Of a stretch of 64,000 bases of DNA, positions 26,980-36,189 are shown piece by piece (the stretch's first letter is position 1; each line of letters begins with the position of its first letter). This DNA is from Mycobacterium sp. IS-3022 (GTDB lineage: Bacteria > Actinomycetota > Actinomycetes > Mycobacteriales > Mycobacteriaceae). The DNA lies in contig NZ_LQIN01000013.1 of the NCBI RefSeq assembly GCF_001500065.1, positions 1 to 64,000 on the forward strand, written 5' to 3'. The position numbers were made by a program, and so were the translations under genes. The notes beneath the pieces were generated by a model. The model had not been told where the DNA came from. It saw nothing but the letters and a program-made list of their open reading frames with translations, and did not search any database.

Positions 26980-27725
26980 GACCGAGCCCGCGCGCTCTGG
27001 TAGAGGCAGATCGCCGCGGCCGAGGCCACGTTGAGGCTCTCGGCGCGGCCCGGCATCGGGATGTGCACCCGGTGATCGGCCATGGTGGCCAATTCGATTG
27101 ACAGGCCGTGCGCTTCGGGCCCGAACAACCACGCCGTCGACGCGGTGAGGTCCACGTCTTCCAACGACACCTCGCCGTCGACGGTGGTGGCCAGCACCTG
27201 CAGACCGGCCTCGCCCAACGCGGCGACGACCCCGCCGGCATCGGCGGCCTCACCCCCGTCGACCACCGGGATCGAGAAGATGCTGCCCGCCGACGCTCTC
27301 AGGCACTTGCCGTTGTACGGGTCGACACTGTGGCCGGCGAGCACGACGGCGTCGGCGCCCATCGCGTCGGCGATGCGGATCAGCGTGCCGGCGTTGCCCG
27401 GTTCGGAAATGTCCACCGCGACCGCCACCAGTCGCGGAGAACCGGCCAGCACGTCACGCAGCGATGTCTCCGGTGTCGAGCACACCGCGATCAGACCGAC
27501 TGGAGTCACGGTTTCCGACAACGCTTTTGCCGCCCTTTCGGTGACCAGGTGCACGCGGGCGTCGGCCAGCATGGGACCGAACCGGTCAAGCGCGGCTTCG
27601 GTGGCGAACACCTCCGATACGAGTCCGCGCCGCAGCGCTGCCTCGACGAGGTTGGGCCCCTCGGCGAGGAAGCGTGCGGCGCGGCGTCGCCCGACGTGAC
27701 GGTGCAGCTTGACCGCTGCGGCCAC
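26976..27725 (-). CDS. tsnR: SpoU/TrmH-family RNA 2'-O-methyltransferase
   Basis: This 249-residue SPOUT methyltransferase has an N-terminal RNA substrate-binding domain (L30e-like, about 5-80) and the knotted SAM domain with VDISEPGNAGTLIRIADA, LFGPEAHGLS and IPMPGRAESLNVASAAAI motifs. The M. tuberculosis counterpart Rv1644 is called tsnR after the thiostrepton-resistance methylase, but the rRNA or tRNA target is not known. It starts at a GTG 23 bases after the rplT stop and belongs to the infC-rpmI-rplT transcription unit. Confidence 0.92.
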   Translation of the reverse strand: MAAAVKLHRHVGRRRAARFLAEGPNLVEAALRRGLVSEVFATEAALDRFGPMLADARVHLVTERAAKALSETVTPVGLIAVCSTPETSLRDVLAGSPRLVAVAVDISEPGNAGTLIRIADAMGADAVVLAGHSVDPYNGKCLRASAGSIFSIPVVDGGEAADAGGVVAALGEAGLQVLATTVDGEVSLEDVDLTASTAWLFGPEAHGLSIELATMADHRVHIPMPGRAESLNVASAAAICLYQSARARS

Positions 27726-27748
27726 TCGGGCGGAGCGTTCGGTGAGCG

Positions 27749-28153
27749 TCAGGCAGCCTCGCCGGATTTAGAGGATGTTGACGGCGCGTTCACATCACTG
27801 GGCAGCGCACCCTTGGCGACCTCCACCAACGCGGTGAACGCGCCCGGATCACTGACGGCGATCTCGGCGAGGTTCTTGCGGTCCACCTCGACCCCGGCGG
27901 CCTTCAGGCCCTGGATCAGCCGGTTGTAGGTGATGTCGTTGGCCCGGGCCGCGGCGTTGATGCGAGAGATCCACAGTTTGCGGAACTCACCCTTGCGGGC
28001 GCGGCGGTCGCGGTAGGCGTAGTTGAGCGAATGCAGCTGCTGCTCTTTGGCCTTGCGGTAGAGCCGCGACCGCTGGCCCCGATAGCCCTTGGATGCCTTG
28101 AGTATGGTCCGCCGCTTCTTCTGGGCGTTGACTGCGCGCTTGACGCGTGCCAT
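27749..28153 (-). CDS. rplT: 50S ribosomal protein L20
   Basis: This ribosomal protein binds 23S rRNA early in assembly. At 134 residues it is about 15 longer than the common form, because of a Ser/Pro-rich tail after VEVAKGAL. The core ([34 protein letters not shown]) is fully conserved. In other bacteria L20 also represses its own operon. It lies 39 bases after rpmI. Confidence 0.97.
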   Translation of the reverse strand: MARVKRAVNAQKKRRTILKASKGYRGQRSRLYRKAKEQQLHSLNYAYRDRRARKGEFRKLWISRINAAARANDITYNRLIQGLKAAGVEVDRKNLAEIAVSDPGAFTALVEVAKGALPSDVNAPSTSSKSGEAA

Positions 28154-28192
28154 GGGAGTGTTCCTTCGTTCAGGTCGTACGAGATGAGTCGG

Positions 28193-28387
28193 TCAGCCGT
28201 TGAGCATCTTCTTGACGCGGGCGGTGTCGTTGGCCGACACGCCGGTGCGGCCTTCGAGACGCCGGGTCCTGGTGCTCGGCTTGTGCTCGAGCAAGTGGCG
28301 ACGGTTGGCCTTCTGGCGCACGATCTTGCCGGTCCCGGTGCGCCGGAACCGCTTGGAAGCGCCGCTGTGGGTCTTCGCCTTGGGCAT
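28193..28387 (-). CDS. rpmI: 50S ribosomal protein L35
   Basis: This 64-residue basic ribosomal protein has the typical opening [20 protein letters not shown] and the mid-protein [11 protein letters not shown] block. It is placed between infC and rplT, the conserved bacterial order, with 20 bases after the infC stop codon. Confidence 0.97.
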   Translation of the reverse strand: MPKAKTHSGASKRFRRTGTGKIVRQKANRRHLLEHKPSTRTRRLEGRTGVSANDTARVKKMLNG

Positions 28388-28407
28388 ATGTCCTCTGCTC
28401 TGTCGTT

Positions 28408-28995
28408 CTAACTGGTTCTGTCGGGTGCTGGGGCCGGCTCTGCGGAGCCTTCGGCCTGCTGGGCCGCCTTGGCGCGAGTCTTCGCGCCGCGGTGCGGTGC
28501 CAGCACCATCGTCATGTTGCGGCCGTCCTGCTTGGCGGACGTCTCGACGAAGCCGTAGTCGGCGACGTCGGCGCCCAGTCGCTGCAGGAGGCGGAAGCCC
28601 AACTCGGGCCGCGACTGCTCGCGCCCGCGGAACATGATCGTCACCTTGACCTTCGACCCCGCCTCGAGGAAGCGGATCACGTGACCCTTTTTGGTCTCGT
28701 AGTCGTGCGGGTCGATCTTGGGACGGAGCTTCTGTTCCTTGACGACGGTCTGCTGCTGGTTCTTGCGAGACTCGCGTGCCTTCTGAGCCGTCTCGTATTT
28801 GAACTTTCCGTAGTCCATGATCTTGCAGACCGGCGGTTTCGCATCCGGTGCTACTTCGACGAGATCGAGATCGGCATCCGCGGCGACGCGGAGTGCATCT
28901 TCGATGCGCACGATGCCTACCTGCTCACCGCCCGGTCCGATCAGGCGGACTTCAGGTACGCGGATGCGCTCGTTGACGCGGGTCTCAGTGCTGAT
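28408..28995 (-). CDS. infC: Translation initiation factor IF-3
   Basis: IF-3 binds the 30S subunit and checks start-codon pairing. The 195-residue product has the N-terminal domain ([20 protein letters not shown]), the linker and the C-terminal RNA-binding domain. The conserved N-terminus begins at an ATC codon (28995), with AGGAGG five bases before it. The first standard start (28911) would delete 28 conserved residues, so ATC is the real start. Use of AUU/AUC by infC is known in bacteria and allows IF-3 to repress its own mRNA. The tail after residue 175 is Ala/Pro-rich. Confidence 0.95.
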   Translation of the reverse strand: MSTETRVNERIRVPEVRLIGPGGEQVGIVRIEDALRVAADADLDLVEVAPDAKPPVCKIMDYGKFKYETAQKARESRKNQQQTVVKEQKLRPKIDPHDYETKKGHVIRFLEAGSKVKVTIMFRGREQSRPELGFRLLQRLGADVADYGFVETSAKQDGRNMTMVLAPHRGAKTRAKAAQQAEGSAEPAPAPDRTS

Positions 28996-29205
28996 GGGGC
29001 CTCCTACTGTTGTCCTCTAGGAGTCCACTTCCGTCAGCACTCTGCTCAACCGAACAGAAAAGCCCTGCTCACAGCAGGGCCCGCAGCCGACCAGGACAGG
29101 CATAAATGCCTGTGACCGGACCGCTGAGCCTTCGGAAGGTTCCTGTGGCCAGCGGTGGGAGAGGGACTCCACTTGCTGTCCCTGACGTTTGCCGGGACGG
29201 TCGCG
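28996..29205 (-). promoter_or_regulatory. Structured infC leader: stem-loops and Shine-Dalgarno-sequestering hairpin
   Basis: The minus-strand leader of about 210 bases holds several inverted repeats. These are ACCGCTG/CAGCGGT (29120-29126 with 29150-29156), ACAGGCA-TAAA-TGCCTGT (29096-29113), a terminator-like hairpin (29062-29080) and CUCCUA/UAGGAG (29023-29018 with 29006-29001). The last one buries the ribosome-binding site directly before the ATC start of infC. The arrangement suggests autoregulation by IF-3 or L20, as in other bacteria; no switch mechanism is proven. Confidence 0.6.
29053..29080 (-). terminator. Rho-independent terminator/attenuator in the infC leader
   Basis: On the minus strand GCCCTGCT-GTG-AGCAGGGC forms a perfect 8-bp stem with a 3-base loop (29080-29062), followed immediately by TTTTCTGTT. 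It lies about 60 bases before the infC start and after the predicted promoter. It cannot terminate another gene, so it is best read as an attenuator. Confidence 0.65.
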
Positions 29206-29211
29206 CATGCC

Positions 29212-29240
29212 AGTCTAACAGGCGTGACCGATGACTCGAA
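29212..29240 (-). promoter_or_regulatory. Candidate infC promoter, overlapping that of the DUF1844 gene
   Basis: Minus strand: -35-like TTCGAG (29240-29235), 17-base spacer, -10 TAGACT (29217-29212), start near 29205. The same bases read on the plus strand give TCTAAC (29214-29219), five bases before the GTG of the DUF1844 gene. One AT-containing element may therefore serve both directions. Confidence 0.45.
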
Positions 29241-29586
29241 CCCACGCGACCTGGACGGCTCGGCCGTGCGCGACCTGGCCGACATCCCCGCCGTCGAGGT
29301 GATCACCCGGTCAGCGGTCATGCTGATGAGCGCCGCCGCGGAGAAGCTGGGCTTGTCGGCCGAGAACCCCGACGACAGTCCGCACCGCGATCTCGACGAG
29401 GCGCGCCGGCTGATCACCGCGCTGGCCGGGTTGGTCACCGCGTCCGCCGAGTATCTCGGACCGCACGCCGGACCGGTCCGCGACGGGCTGAAGACGCTGC
29501 AGTTGGCGTTCCGCGAAGCCAGCGCTTCGCCGGACGAGCCCGGGCAGGGTCCCGGCGAGAAATACACCGGTCCCGTCTGGTCGTGA
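29224..29586 (+). CDS. DUF1844 domain-containing protein
   Basis: This 120-residue acidic protein matches the short DUF1844 family ([18 protein letters not shown], then [16 protein letters not shown]). The function is unknown. The GTG at 29224 is chosen because conserved sequence begins just after it; an earlier ATG at 29155 would read through the infC leader. It is divergent from infC and lies 31 bases before lysX. Confidence 0.75.
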   Translation: MTDDSNPRDLDGSAVRDLADIPAVEVITRSAVMLMSAAAEKLGLSAENPDDSPHRDLDEARRLITALAGLVTASAEYLGPHAGPVRDGLKTLQLAFREASASPDEPGQGPGEKYTGPVWS

Positions 29587-29617
29587 GTCACCGCCCATTT
29601 CACGTCACAACCGAATA

Positions 29618-32600
29618 ATGTCGCGGCGTATGACCGTCGCCACCCTGCCCAGCACCCGGCGCAGGTCCCGGTATTGGTGGGTGCCCGCAGCGGCCGGTTG
29701 GACCGTCGGCGTCATCGCCACGCTGTCGTTGTTGGCGAGCGTCTCGCCGTTCGTGCGATCGGTCATCAGAGTGCCGCGCGAGTTCGTCAACGACTACATC
29801 TTCAACTTTCCCGACACGAGCTTCGCGTGGGCGTTCGTGCTGGCGCTGCTGGCCGCCGCCCTGGCGGCGCGCAAGAGCATCGCGTGGTGGATCCTGCTCG
29901 GCTACATGGTGGCCGCGATCGGCTGGAACATCGCGGATCTGATGACCGGCGACGAATCGGTCGTGCAGGAGAGCGGGGAGGTGATCGGGCTGATCTTCCA
30001 CGTCGCCGCGATCCTTTTCCTGCTCTTGGCGCGGCGCGAATTCTGGGCGAAAGTGCGCCGCGGCGCGCTGCTCAAGGCGGCGGGCGTGCTGGTCGCGGGT
30101 CTGGCGATCGGCACGGCGATCGGGTGGGGACTGCTCGAATTGTTCCCCGGCTCGCTGGCCAGCGATGACCGATTCTGGTACGCGCTGAACCGGGTCGGCG
30201 CGTTCGCGGGCGCGGACTCGTCCAACTTCTCCGGACATCCGCATGTACTCGTCAACGCGCTGCTCGGGCTGTTCGGCGCGGTGGCCCTGATGGTCGCGGC
30301 GGTCGTGCTGTTTCAGTCCCAGCGGGCCGATAATGCCCTCACCGGCGAGGACGAATCAGCGCTGCGCGGGCTGCTGGAGTTGTTCGGTAAGAACGACTCG
30401 CTCGGCTATTTCGCGACGCGCCGCGACAAGGCGGTGGTATTCGCCCCGACCGCGCGGGCCGCCATCACCTACCGCGTCGAGGTCGGTGTCTGCCTGGCCA
30501 GCGGGGACCCCATCGGCGACCCGAAAGCATGGCCCGCGGCAATCGGTGCGTGGTTGGCGCTGTGTCAGACCTACGGCTGGGCGCCTGGTGTGATGGGCGC
30601 CAGCTCGGCCGGCGCGGAGGCGTTTCACGCGGCGGGCCTCAACGCGTTGCAACTCGGCGACGAAGCCATCCTCCATCCCGACACATTCCGGCTCTCCGGA
30701 CCGGACATGCGCGCCGTCCGGCAGGCGGTGACACGGGCCCGTCGCGCGGGCGTCAGCGTGCGCATCCGCAGGCATCGCGATCTGGGCTCCGAGGAGATGG
30801 CCGAGGTCATCACCCGGGCGGACGCCTGGCGCGACACCGACGACGAGCGCGGTTTCTCGATGGCACTGGGCAGGCTCGGCGACCCCGCTGACGGCGACTG
30901 CCTGCTGGTGGAGGCCGTGCAGCATGATGACGTTGTCGCGATGCTCTCGCTGGTGCCATGGGGCGCCACCGGCGCCTCGCTGGATTTGATGCGCCGTTCA
31001 CCCCAATCCCCCAACGGCACCATCGAGCTGATGGTCAGCGAACTGTGTATGCAGGCCGAAGGCATCGGCGTCACGAGGATTTCGCTGAACTTCGCGATGT
31101 TCCGCTCGGCTTTCGAGCAGGGCGCGCAGCTGGGCGCCGGCCCGGTCGCGCGGCTGTGGCGCGGCCTTCTGGTGTTCTTCTCGCGGTGGTGGCAACTCGA
31201 GACGCTGTACCGGTCGAACATGAAATACCAACCGGAATGGGTGCCGCGCTACGCCTGTTACGAAGACGCCCGGCTGGTGCCGCGGGTCGGGGTGGCATCG
31301 GTGATCGCCGAGGGTTTTCTCGTGCTGCCGTTCTCGCGGCGCCATGAACAGCCGCACACCGGGCACCACACCGCGGTACCTCGGGAGCTGATAACGACGG
31401 GACTGCTGCACCACGACGGCACGGCCCCGGACGTCAGCGGCCTGGCGGCGGACCTACCCGACGGCGACGAGCCGCGGCTGCCCGAACAGGTCCGGGTGCG
31501 GATGGCCAAGCTCAAAGCGTTGCAGGACAACGGAATCGATGCCTACCCCGTCGGCAGGGAGCCGTCGCACACGATCGCGGCCGCCTTGGAAACGGACGAC
31601 AGCCTTCCGGTGACAGTCGCCGGCCGAGTGCTGCGAAGTCGCGACTACGGGGGCGTGCTGTTCGCCCAGCTGCGCGACTGGTCCGGCGAAGTCCAACTGC
31701 TCCTGGACAATTCGCTGCTCGAGTCGGGATCCACCGCCGACTTCACCCACGCCATCGACCTGGGCGACCTGATCGAGGTCTCCGGCACGATGGGCTACAG
31801 CAAGAAGGGCACCCGCTCGCTGCTGGTGCACGGCTGGCGGCTGATCGGCAAGTGCCTGCGTCCATTGCCCGACAAGTGGAAAGGGTTGACCGATCAGGAG
31901 GCCCGGGTCCGCGCGCGCTACGTCGACCTGGCGATCAACACCGATGCCCGCGACCTGATCCGCGCGCGAAGCGGTGTGCTGCACGCGATCCGGGAGACGT
32001 TGGTCGGCAAGGGATTCCTGGAGGTCGAGACACCGATCCTGCAGCAGATCCACGGAGGCGCGAACGCCCGCCCGTTCTTGACCCACATCAACGCCTACGA
32101 CCTCGACCTCTACTTGCGCATCGCCCCCGAGCTCTACCTCAAGCGGCTGTGCGTCGGCGGGGTGGAGCGGGTCTTCGAGCTGGGCCGCGCATTCCGCAAC
32201 GAGGGCGTGGACTTCAGCCACAACCCCGAATTCACGCTACTGGAGGCGTATCAGGCCCACGCGGACTACAACGTGTGGGTCGACGGTTGCCGCGAGTTGA
32301 TCCAGAACGCGGCCGAGGCCGCCAACGGCTCGCAGGTGTTCTACCGACCGCGGGACGCCGGCGCGCTCGAACCCGTCGACATCTCGGGGCAGTGGAAGGT
32401 CAAGACGGTGCACGGCGCGGTGTCGGACGCGCTCGGCGAGCAGATCTGCCCCGACACCGACCTGGCGACGCTGCGCAAGCTGTGCGACGCCGCCGGAATC
32501 CCCTACCTGACGCACTGGGACGCCGGCGCGGTGGTGCTGGAACTCTACGAGCGACTCGTCGAGGACCGCACCGAAGAGCCCACCTTCTACAAGGACTTCC

Positions 32601-32932
32601 CGACGTCGGTCTCTCCGCTGACCCGGCCGCACCGCAGCGTTCCCGGTGTCGCCGAACGTTGGGACCTGGTCGCCTGGGGCGTCGAACTCGGCACCGCCTA
32701 CAGCGAGCTCACCGATCCGGTCGAGCAGCGCAGACGGTTGCAGGAGCAGTCGCTGCTGGCCGCGGGCGGCGATCCCGAGGCGATGGAACTCGACGAGGAT
32801 TTCCTGCACGCGATGGAGTACGCGATGCCACCGACGGGTGGACTCGGCATGGGCGTGGACCGCGTCGTCATGCTGATCACCGGCCGCAGCATCCGAGAGA
32901 CGCTCCCGTTCCCGTTGGCCAAGCCGCGCTGA
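29618..32932 (+). CDS. lysX: Bifunctional lysylphosphatidylglycerol synthase/lysine-tRNA ligase
   Basis: LysX moves lysine from Lys-tRNA onto phosphatidylglycerol, lowering membrane charge and giving resistance to cationic peptides. The 1104-residue protein has about six membrane segments (20-240), a MprF-type DUF2156 transferase domain (about 265-600), an OB tRNA-binding domain (about 625-730) and a class II LysRS core (about 740-1100) ending in [20 protein letters not shown]. It is nearly colinear with M. tuberculosis LysX but lacks much of its extra N-terminus. An ATG at 29630 is an alternative start. Confidence 0.96.
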   Translation: MSRRMTVATLPSTRRRSRYWWVPAAAGWTVGVIATLSLLASVSPFVRSVIRVPREFVNDYIFNFPDTSFAWAFVLALLAAALAARKSIAWWILLGYMVAAIGWNIADLMTGDESVVQESGEVIGLIFHVAAILFLLLARREFWAKVRRGALLKAAGVLVAGLAIGTAIGWGLLELFPGSLASDDRFWYALNRVGAFAGADSSNFSGHPHVLVNALLGLFGAVALMVAAVVLFQSQRADNALTGEDESALRGLLELFGKNDSLGYFATRRDKAVVFAPTARAAITYRVEVGVCLASGDPIGDPKAWPAAIGAWLALCQTYGWAPGVMGASSAGAEAFHAAGLNALQLGDEAILHPDTFRLSGPDMRAVRQAVTRARRAGVSVRIRRHRDLGSEEMAEVITRADAWRDTDDERGFSMALGRLGDPADGDCLLVEAVQHDDVVAMLSLVPWGATGASLDLMRRSPQSPNGTIELMVSELCMQAEGIGVTRISLNFAMFRSAFEQGAQLGAGPVARLWRGLLVFFSRWWQLETLYRSNMKYQPEWVPRYACYEDARLVPRVGVASVIAEGFLVLPFSRRHEQPHTGHHTAVPRELITTGLLHHDGTAPDVSGLAADLPDGDEPRLPEQVRVRMAKLKALQDNGIDAYPVGREPSHTIAAALETDDSLPVTVAGRVLRSRDYGGVLFAQLRDWSGEVQLLLDNSLLESGSTADFTHAIDLGDLIEVSGTMGYSKKGTRSLLVHGWRLIGKCLRPLPDKWKGLTDQEARVRARYVDLAINTDARDLIRARSGVLHAIRETLVGKGFLEVETPILQQIHGGANARPFLTHINAYDLDLYLRIAPELYLKRLCVGGVERVFELGRAFRNEGVDFSHNPEFTLLEAYQAHADYNVWVDGCRELIQNAAEAANGSQVFYRPRDAGALEPVDISGQWKVKTVHGAVSDALGEQICPDTDLATLRKLCDAAGIPYLTHWDAGAVVLELYERLVEDRTEEPTFYKDFPTSVSPLTRPHRSVPGVAERWDLVAWGVELGTAYSELTDPVEQRRRLQEQSLLAAGGDPEAMELDEDFLHAMEYAMPPTGGLGMGVDRVVMLITGRSIRETLPFPLAKPR

Positions 32933-32950
32933 TGCGGCCGAAATCGACTG

Positions 32951-33247
32951 CTACGCCGGGCAGTACGACTGGGTCGCAGCCCCGACGAAGAACCCGCTCT
33001 GCTCGACGGTCCAATTGGCGGGTTCGCTGATCTCCACGGCCACCTGTTCTGGGGCCTGGCCGGCGGCCACGTAATCGCACACCGCGTGAGCGAGCACGAT
33101 GGCGTCCTCCGGCGTCGAGAACGGGATGCCCTCGGCTTCGATCACGGAAATGAACACGTCGTCGGTTTCGTCGGCGAGGACCGGTGCGGCGGTGGCAAGC
33201 GCCAGGCCGACCGCGACGACCGCTGAAAAGAACGTGGCACCGCGCAT
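32951..33247 (-). CDS. Small secreted DUF732 protein
   Basis: This 98-residue exported protein has a signal peptide (about 1-25, cleavage near VLADE) followed by a DUF732 domain, common in mycobacteria. Two cysteines (VCDY and SYCPA at the C-terminus) could form a disulfide. DUF732 proteins have no known function. It is convergent with lysX, with 18 bases between stops. Confidence 0.82.
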   Translation of the reverse strand: MRGATFFSAVVAVGLALATAAPVLADETDDVFISVIEAEGIPFSTPEDAIVLAHAVCDYVAAGQAPEQVAVEISEPANWTVEQSGFFVGAATQSYCPA

Positions 33248-33381
33248 GTTGGGCTCCTCTCGCCCGGTTTGCCAACGGCGATACGCTACGCGGCCCGGCA
33301 GTGTTCGGCGACGTTTTCACCGAAAACTGTCGCAACTGACATTATTTGCCCGGACGCGCGTGCTGGGCAGCAACGGGTACC

Positions 33382-33702
33382 GTGAGCGACATGCCGGACG
33401 AACCGCCTCCCGACCCGGAACCCGCGGTCGACGCCGAGATCGTCGAGCCCAAACCCGGGGCCACCACGCCCGTCGAACCGGTCGACAGCGGATACACCCC
33501 GGGCGGTGTCCCGACGTTCGAATCCGTGCGAGAGAAGATCGAAACCCGGTACGGCACCGCGATCGGCGCATCCGAACTCGCCGAGGAGACACCGGAGGGC
33601 CGCAGCGTCGCCGAACAGTACGACGAGCGACAGCGAGCGGCCGCCGAGCGTCTCGATCGAATCCGCGAACAGATGAACAAGGACTCCGACGACTCTCAGT
33701 AA
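33382..33702 (+). CDS. Hypothetical acidic protein with C-terminal coiled coil
   Basis: The function is not recognised. This 106-residue protein has a Pro/Glu-rich disordered N-terminus (DEPPPDPEPAVDAEIVEP), then a mixed segment (GGVPTFESVREKIETRYG) and a charged helical end that could be a coiled coil. I chose the GTG at 33382; ATG 33391 and ATG 33346 are alternatives. No signal peptide or membrane segment is seen. Confidence 0.6.
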   Translation: MSDMPDEPPPDPEPAVDAEIVEPKPGATTPVEPVDSGYTPGGVPTFESVREKIETRYGTAIGASELAEETPEGRSVAEQYDERQRAAAERLDRIREQMNKDSDDSQ

Positions 33703-33830
33703 TCCGATTCCGCGGCCAAAATCTCGGCCAGGAACGCGTCGGCGCCTGGTTGACGCAGCCGGTGCCGCCGGCAATGACTCCCGTACCCGAGCGCGCGTGT
33801 CCGCCCCGGCCGCGAGCGCGTAATCGTCAC
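33696..33830 (-). CDS. Small ORF, Arg-rich 44-residue product
   Basis: The frame runs from GTG 33830 to TGA 33696 and has strong third-position GC bias. The product has an Arg-rich first half (SRPGRTRALGYGSHCRRHRL) and a helical end (ADAFLAEILAAESDY). It overlaps the stop of the plus-strand gene by seven bases. It may be a real small gene or the tail of a frameshifted gene that begins at 34088. The evidence is coding character only. Confidence 0.35.
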   Translation of the reverse strand: MTITRSRPGRTRALGYGSHCRRHRLRQPGADAFLAEILAAESDY

Positions 33831-33941
33831 GCCGACTTCTCACCGGTTCCGCGTCCAACGCGACGTCGCTGTCATCAGCGACGTTTCGATACCTCTCGAT
33901 GAGCGCACTGATTCGCGAATCACCTTCCTGCGCATCAGGAT

Positions 33942-34088
33942 TCAACGCTGCCGATGCCGGGCGAGCAGATGGCTGAGCTCCGAATCGAAGGTGTCGTCGC
34001 CGAAGTAGTCGTGCGCGGCGGCGGTCAGCACCGCGACTTCGGCATCCAGGATGGCGCTGTCGAGCACCGGGATCGCGACTCGATTCAT
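33942..34088 (-). CDS. Small ORF, 48-residue acidic product beside the IS element
   Basis: The frame runs from ATG 34088 to TGA 33942. The product begins MNRVAIPVLDSAILDAEVAV and ends HLLARHRQR. GGAAG lies about five bases before the ATG. A second open frame begins at a TTG that overlaps its stop (TTGA) and runs on for at least 55 codons of protein-like sequence. The three pieces at 33696-34088 could be one gene broken by two frameshifts. It starts 46 bases after the tnpB stop. Confidence 0.35.
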   Translation of the reverse strand: MNRVAIPVLDSAILDAEVAVLTAAAHDYFGDDTFDSELSHLLARHRQR

Positions 34089-34133
34089 CGATCTTCCGTT
34101 GCCTTTTGGTGAGCGAATGTGAATGCTTGGCCA

Positions 34134-35591
34134 TTAGGCAGCCTCACCTTGTGGTGCGGCGGTCCCCGTCTGATCCACTGGGTGGCGCGGGGTTGACGTT
34201 TCATCGCCTGCAGCGTCGCCCGCTGGCGCGGGATCGGTCTCATGCGTAGCTCCACGTCCTGCCACCGGGCCACTCCCGGCGGGACTTTGTTCACCCGCGT
34301 GCACGGGTTCGCCGAGTCGGGCGAGGTTGGTTGCGGCGTTGATATCGCGGTCGATCTTCATACCGCATCCGTCGCAGTGGAAGATGCGATCGACGAGGGT
34401 GAGGTTTGGCTTTCGCCTCCCGCACGCAGAACATGTCTTCGTCGACGGATAGAAGCGGTCTGCGGGTACCAGATGACCACCGTACCAACGTGTTTTGTAG
34501 TCGAGCATTCGACGGATCTCAGCAAGTGCGGCATCGGCGAGTGCTCTATTGAGTCCTCGTTTGCAGGCGCCGCCAGCTGCGCGCATGCCAGCGACGTTAA
34601 GTGTCTCGACAACGACGACCTGGTGCTGTTGGGCCAGCGCTGTCGTGGCCTTGTGCAGCACATCACGGCGTACCGCCGCGGCGCGGTTGTGCGCCTTGCC
34701 GATCCGGGCCTGAGTGACGCGCCAACGATGTGACGGTGCGCGTTTGGTCCGGGTCGCCGGATCGTAGGCTCCATGCTGGCGCGCAGCGCGCCGCTGCAAC
34801 ATCGACAGCCGATGTTGCGCGTCGGTCAACGACTTCGGGGCCGGGATCCGATCGATCTCTACACCGCCGGGTGTGGCGACCACCAACAGGCTGTCGGCTT
34901 TCACCCCGACGTCAACGCCGACCACCGGGTGCGGCGAGACCCGGGCGTGGGCGGGCCGAGACTTGGCCGCGACCACGCTCTGAAACGAGCAGTGCCAGCG
35001 GCCGGCGCTGTCTTGAGCCGCGGTCGCCGATAGTATCCGCGCCGTGCCGGCTTCGAGGCGTCGGGCGAGCTTTCGCATGGATTCATGGGTGCGGATGGCG
35101 CCGACCCGTGGCAGGGTCACGTGGTGACGATCAGGCTCGACGCGGATGGTGCCGGTGGTAAACCGCACCGACCGTGACGTCCGGGCAGACTTGAAACGGG
35201 GAAATCCCACCGGTGCACCGGCGCGCTGACCACGCCGCGACTTCGACCAGGCGTCCAGCCCGCGAGCCAATCCGTCCAGACCGGTGTTGTAGGCCTCTTT
35301 GGAATTCTCTGCCCACCACGGCGCGCACACCGTTTTGTGCTGATTCCACACCTTGCGTAAGGCCGGCAACGACCACCCCACCACCGGGGTCAGCTGCGCC
35401 TCGTCTATACCATAACTGCGTTCCGCGGCGCGCTGGTCCATGACTGCTTTCACCACGGCGAGCATGTGATTGTGGGCGAACCGGGCCGCACCAGCATGCG
35501 ACGCCAACGCCCGCGCCTGGGCCGGTGTCGGGTCCAGCGCGTACCGGTAGGCCTGCACCACCCAACCGTCGGGGACCTCGAACCTAGCCAT
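34134..35591 (-). CDS. tnpB: TnpB, RNA-guided nuclease of an IS607-type element
   Basis: This 485-residue protein has an intact TnpB layout: N-terminal REC/WED region, then a RuvC-like core with Asp227 in GVDVGV, Glu329 in VVVVETLN and Asp416 in IDRDINAA. A zinc ribbon lies between the last two (Cys387, Cys390, Cys406, Cys409). TnpB proteins are omega-RNA-guided DNA nucleases, ancestors of Cas12. The Gly/Pro-rich C-terminal 60 residues are probably encoded by the DNA that also yields the guide-RNA scaffold, by analogy with other elements. All catalytic residues are present, so activity is plausible despite the dead tnpA. Confidence 0.92.
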   Translation of the reverse strand: MARFEVPDGWVVQAYRYALDPTPAQARALASHAGAARFAHNHMLAVVKAVMDQRAAERSYGIDEAQLTPVVGWSLPALRKVWNQHKTVCAPWWAENSKEAYNTGLDGLARGLDAWSKSRRGQRAGAPVGFPRFKSARTSRSVRFTTGTIRVEPDRHHVTLPRVGAIRTHESMRKLARRLEAGTARILSATAAQDSAGRWHCSFQSVVAAKSRPAHARVSPHPVVGVDVGVKADSLLVVATPGGVEIDRIPAPKSLTDAQHRLSMLQRRAARQHGAYDPATRTKRAPSHRWRVTQARIGKAHNRAAAVRRDVLHKATTALAQQHQVVVVETLNVAGMRAAGGACKRGLNRALADAALAEIRRMLDYKTRWYGGHLVPADRFYPSTKTCSACGRRKPNLTLVDRIFHCDGCGMKIDRDINAATNLARLGEPVHAGEQSPAGSGPVAGRGATHETDPAPAGDAAGDETSTPRHPVDQTGTAAPQGEAA

Positions 35592-36082
35592 CGCCGGCCA
35601 CTCGCTTGGCCGCGGTCATCGCCCGGTTGCACGCGCCACGGCGACCGTAGAGGCGGGCACACATCGATGTGACGACTTCCATCATGTCGGGCACCAGATC
35701 ATCGGTTCTCTCACCCGGGCAGCTACCACGATCCGGCGGCCCTGCGCCGCCAACGCTGCCTCAAGCTGGCCAACCGCGAAGCGGGCCTGCAAATCCCAAT
35801 GCTCCACGATCACCACAGTCGCAGACGGGTCCGACAAGACGTGGAGCAGCTTGGACGCTTGCGGTAGGTGTCCGAGCCGACCTCGCACCACCTCGCCCAC
35901 TCGTACTGATTCGACGTCGCCGCGCGCATACACCACCCGCCAGCGGGCTTCTCCGAAGCAACATCAGCCCAAATCGTCCCCGACTCGCAACGGTCGAGCC
36001 GGCACCGGCATCCTGCCCTCTCGAAACCGCCGATACGCCGCTTAAGAGTCCACACCGTCCCCAGCGCCCAGTCAGCGAGCAT
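35584..36082 (-). pseudogene. Decayed IS607-family serine recombinase tnpA
   Basis: Fragments of an IS607 TnpA occur in order but in different frames. They are MLADWALG (N-terminal HTH), RFREGRMPVPAR, TIWADVASEKPAGG, VVYAR, EVGSDTYRKRP, then LSDPSATVVIVEHWD...EAALAAQGRRIVV, and finally DDLVPDMMEVVTSMCARLYG up to a TAG at 35584. At least three frameshifts are needed, and the segment after VVYAR, which holds the catalytic Ser region, seems shortened. The end overlaps the tnpB start, as in intact elements. No working recombinase can be made. Confidence 0.82.
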
Positions 36083-36189
36083 CACAACGGGAGACAAAGA
36101 GACATTCCCCGTCATGGGGCAAGTCAAGGCCGGTCGGGTGGCTACCGATCCCAAACTTTGTCGGCGGCCGAAGGTACGGTTCGCAGGCG

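Larger units (their letters stand above)
34089..36082 (-). mobile_element. IS607-type element with intact tnpB and decayed tnpA
   Basis: The order is a degenerate serine-recombinase-type tnpA followed by tnpB, overlapping by eight bases, which is the IS607 layout. IS607 elements lack terminal inverted repeats and target duplications, so the ends given are approximate: from the tnpA start codon to just past the tnpB stop. The element sits between small minus-strand ORFs and the winged-helix gene. Since tnpA is broken, it cannot move on its own. Confidence 0.75.

Noticed and set aside
34134..35591. Reading TnpB as a Cas12-type CRISPR effector
   Set aside because: Length, C-terminal tail and the adjoining tnpA remnant fit an IS607 element; no repeats or Cas genes are nearby.
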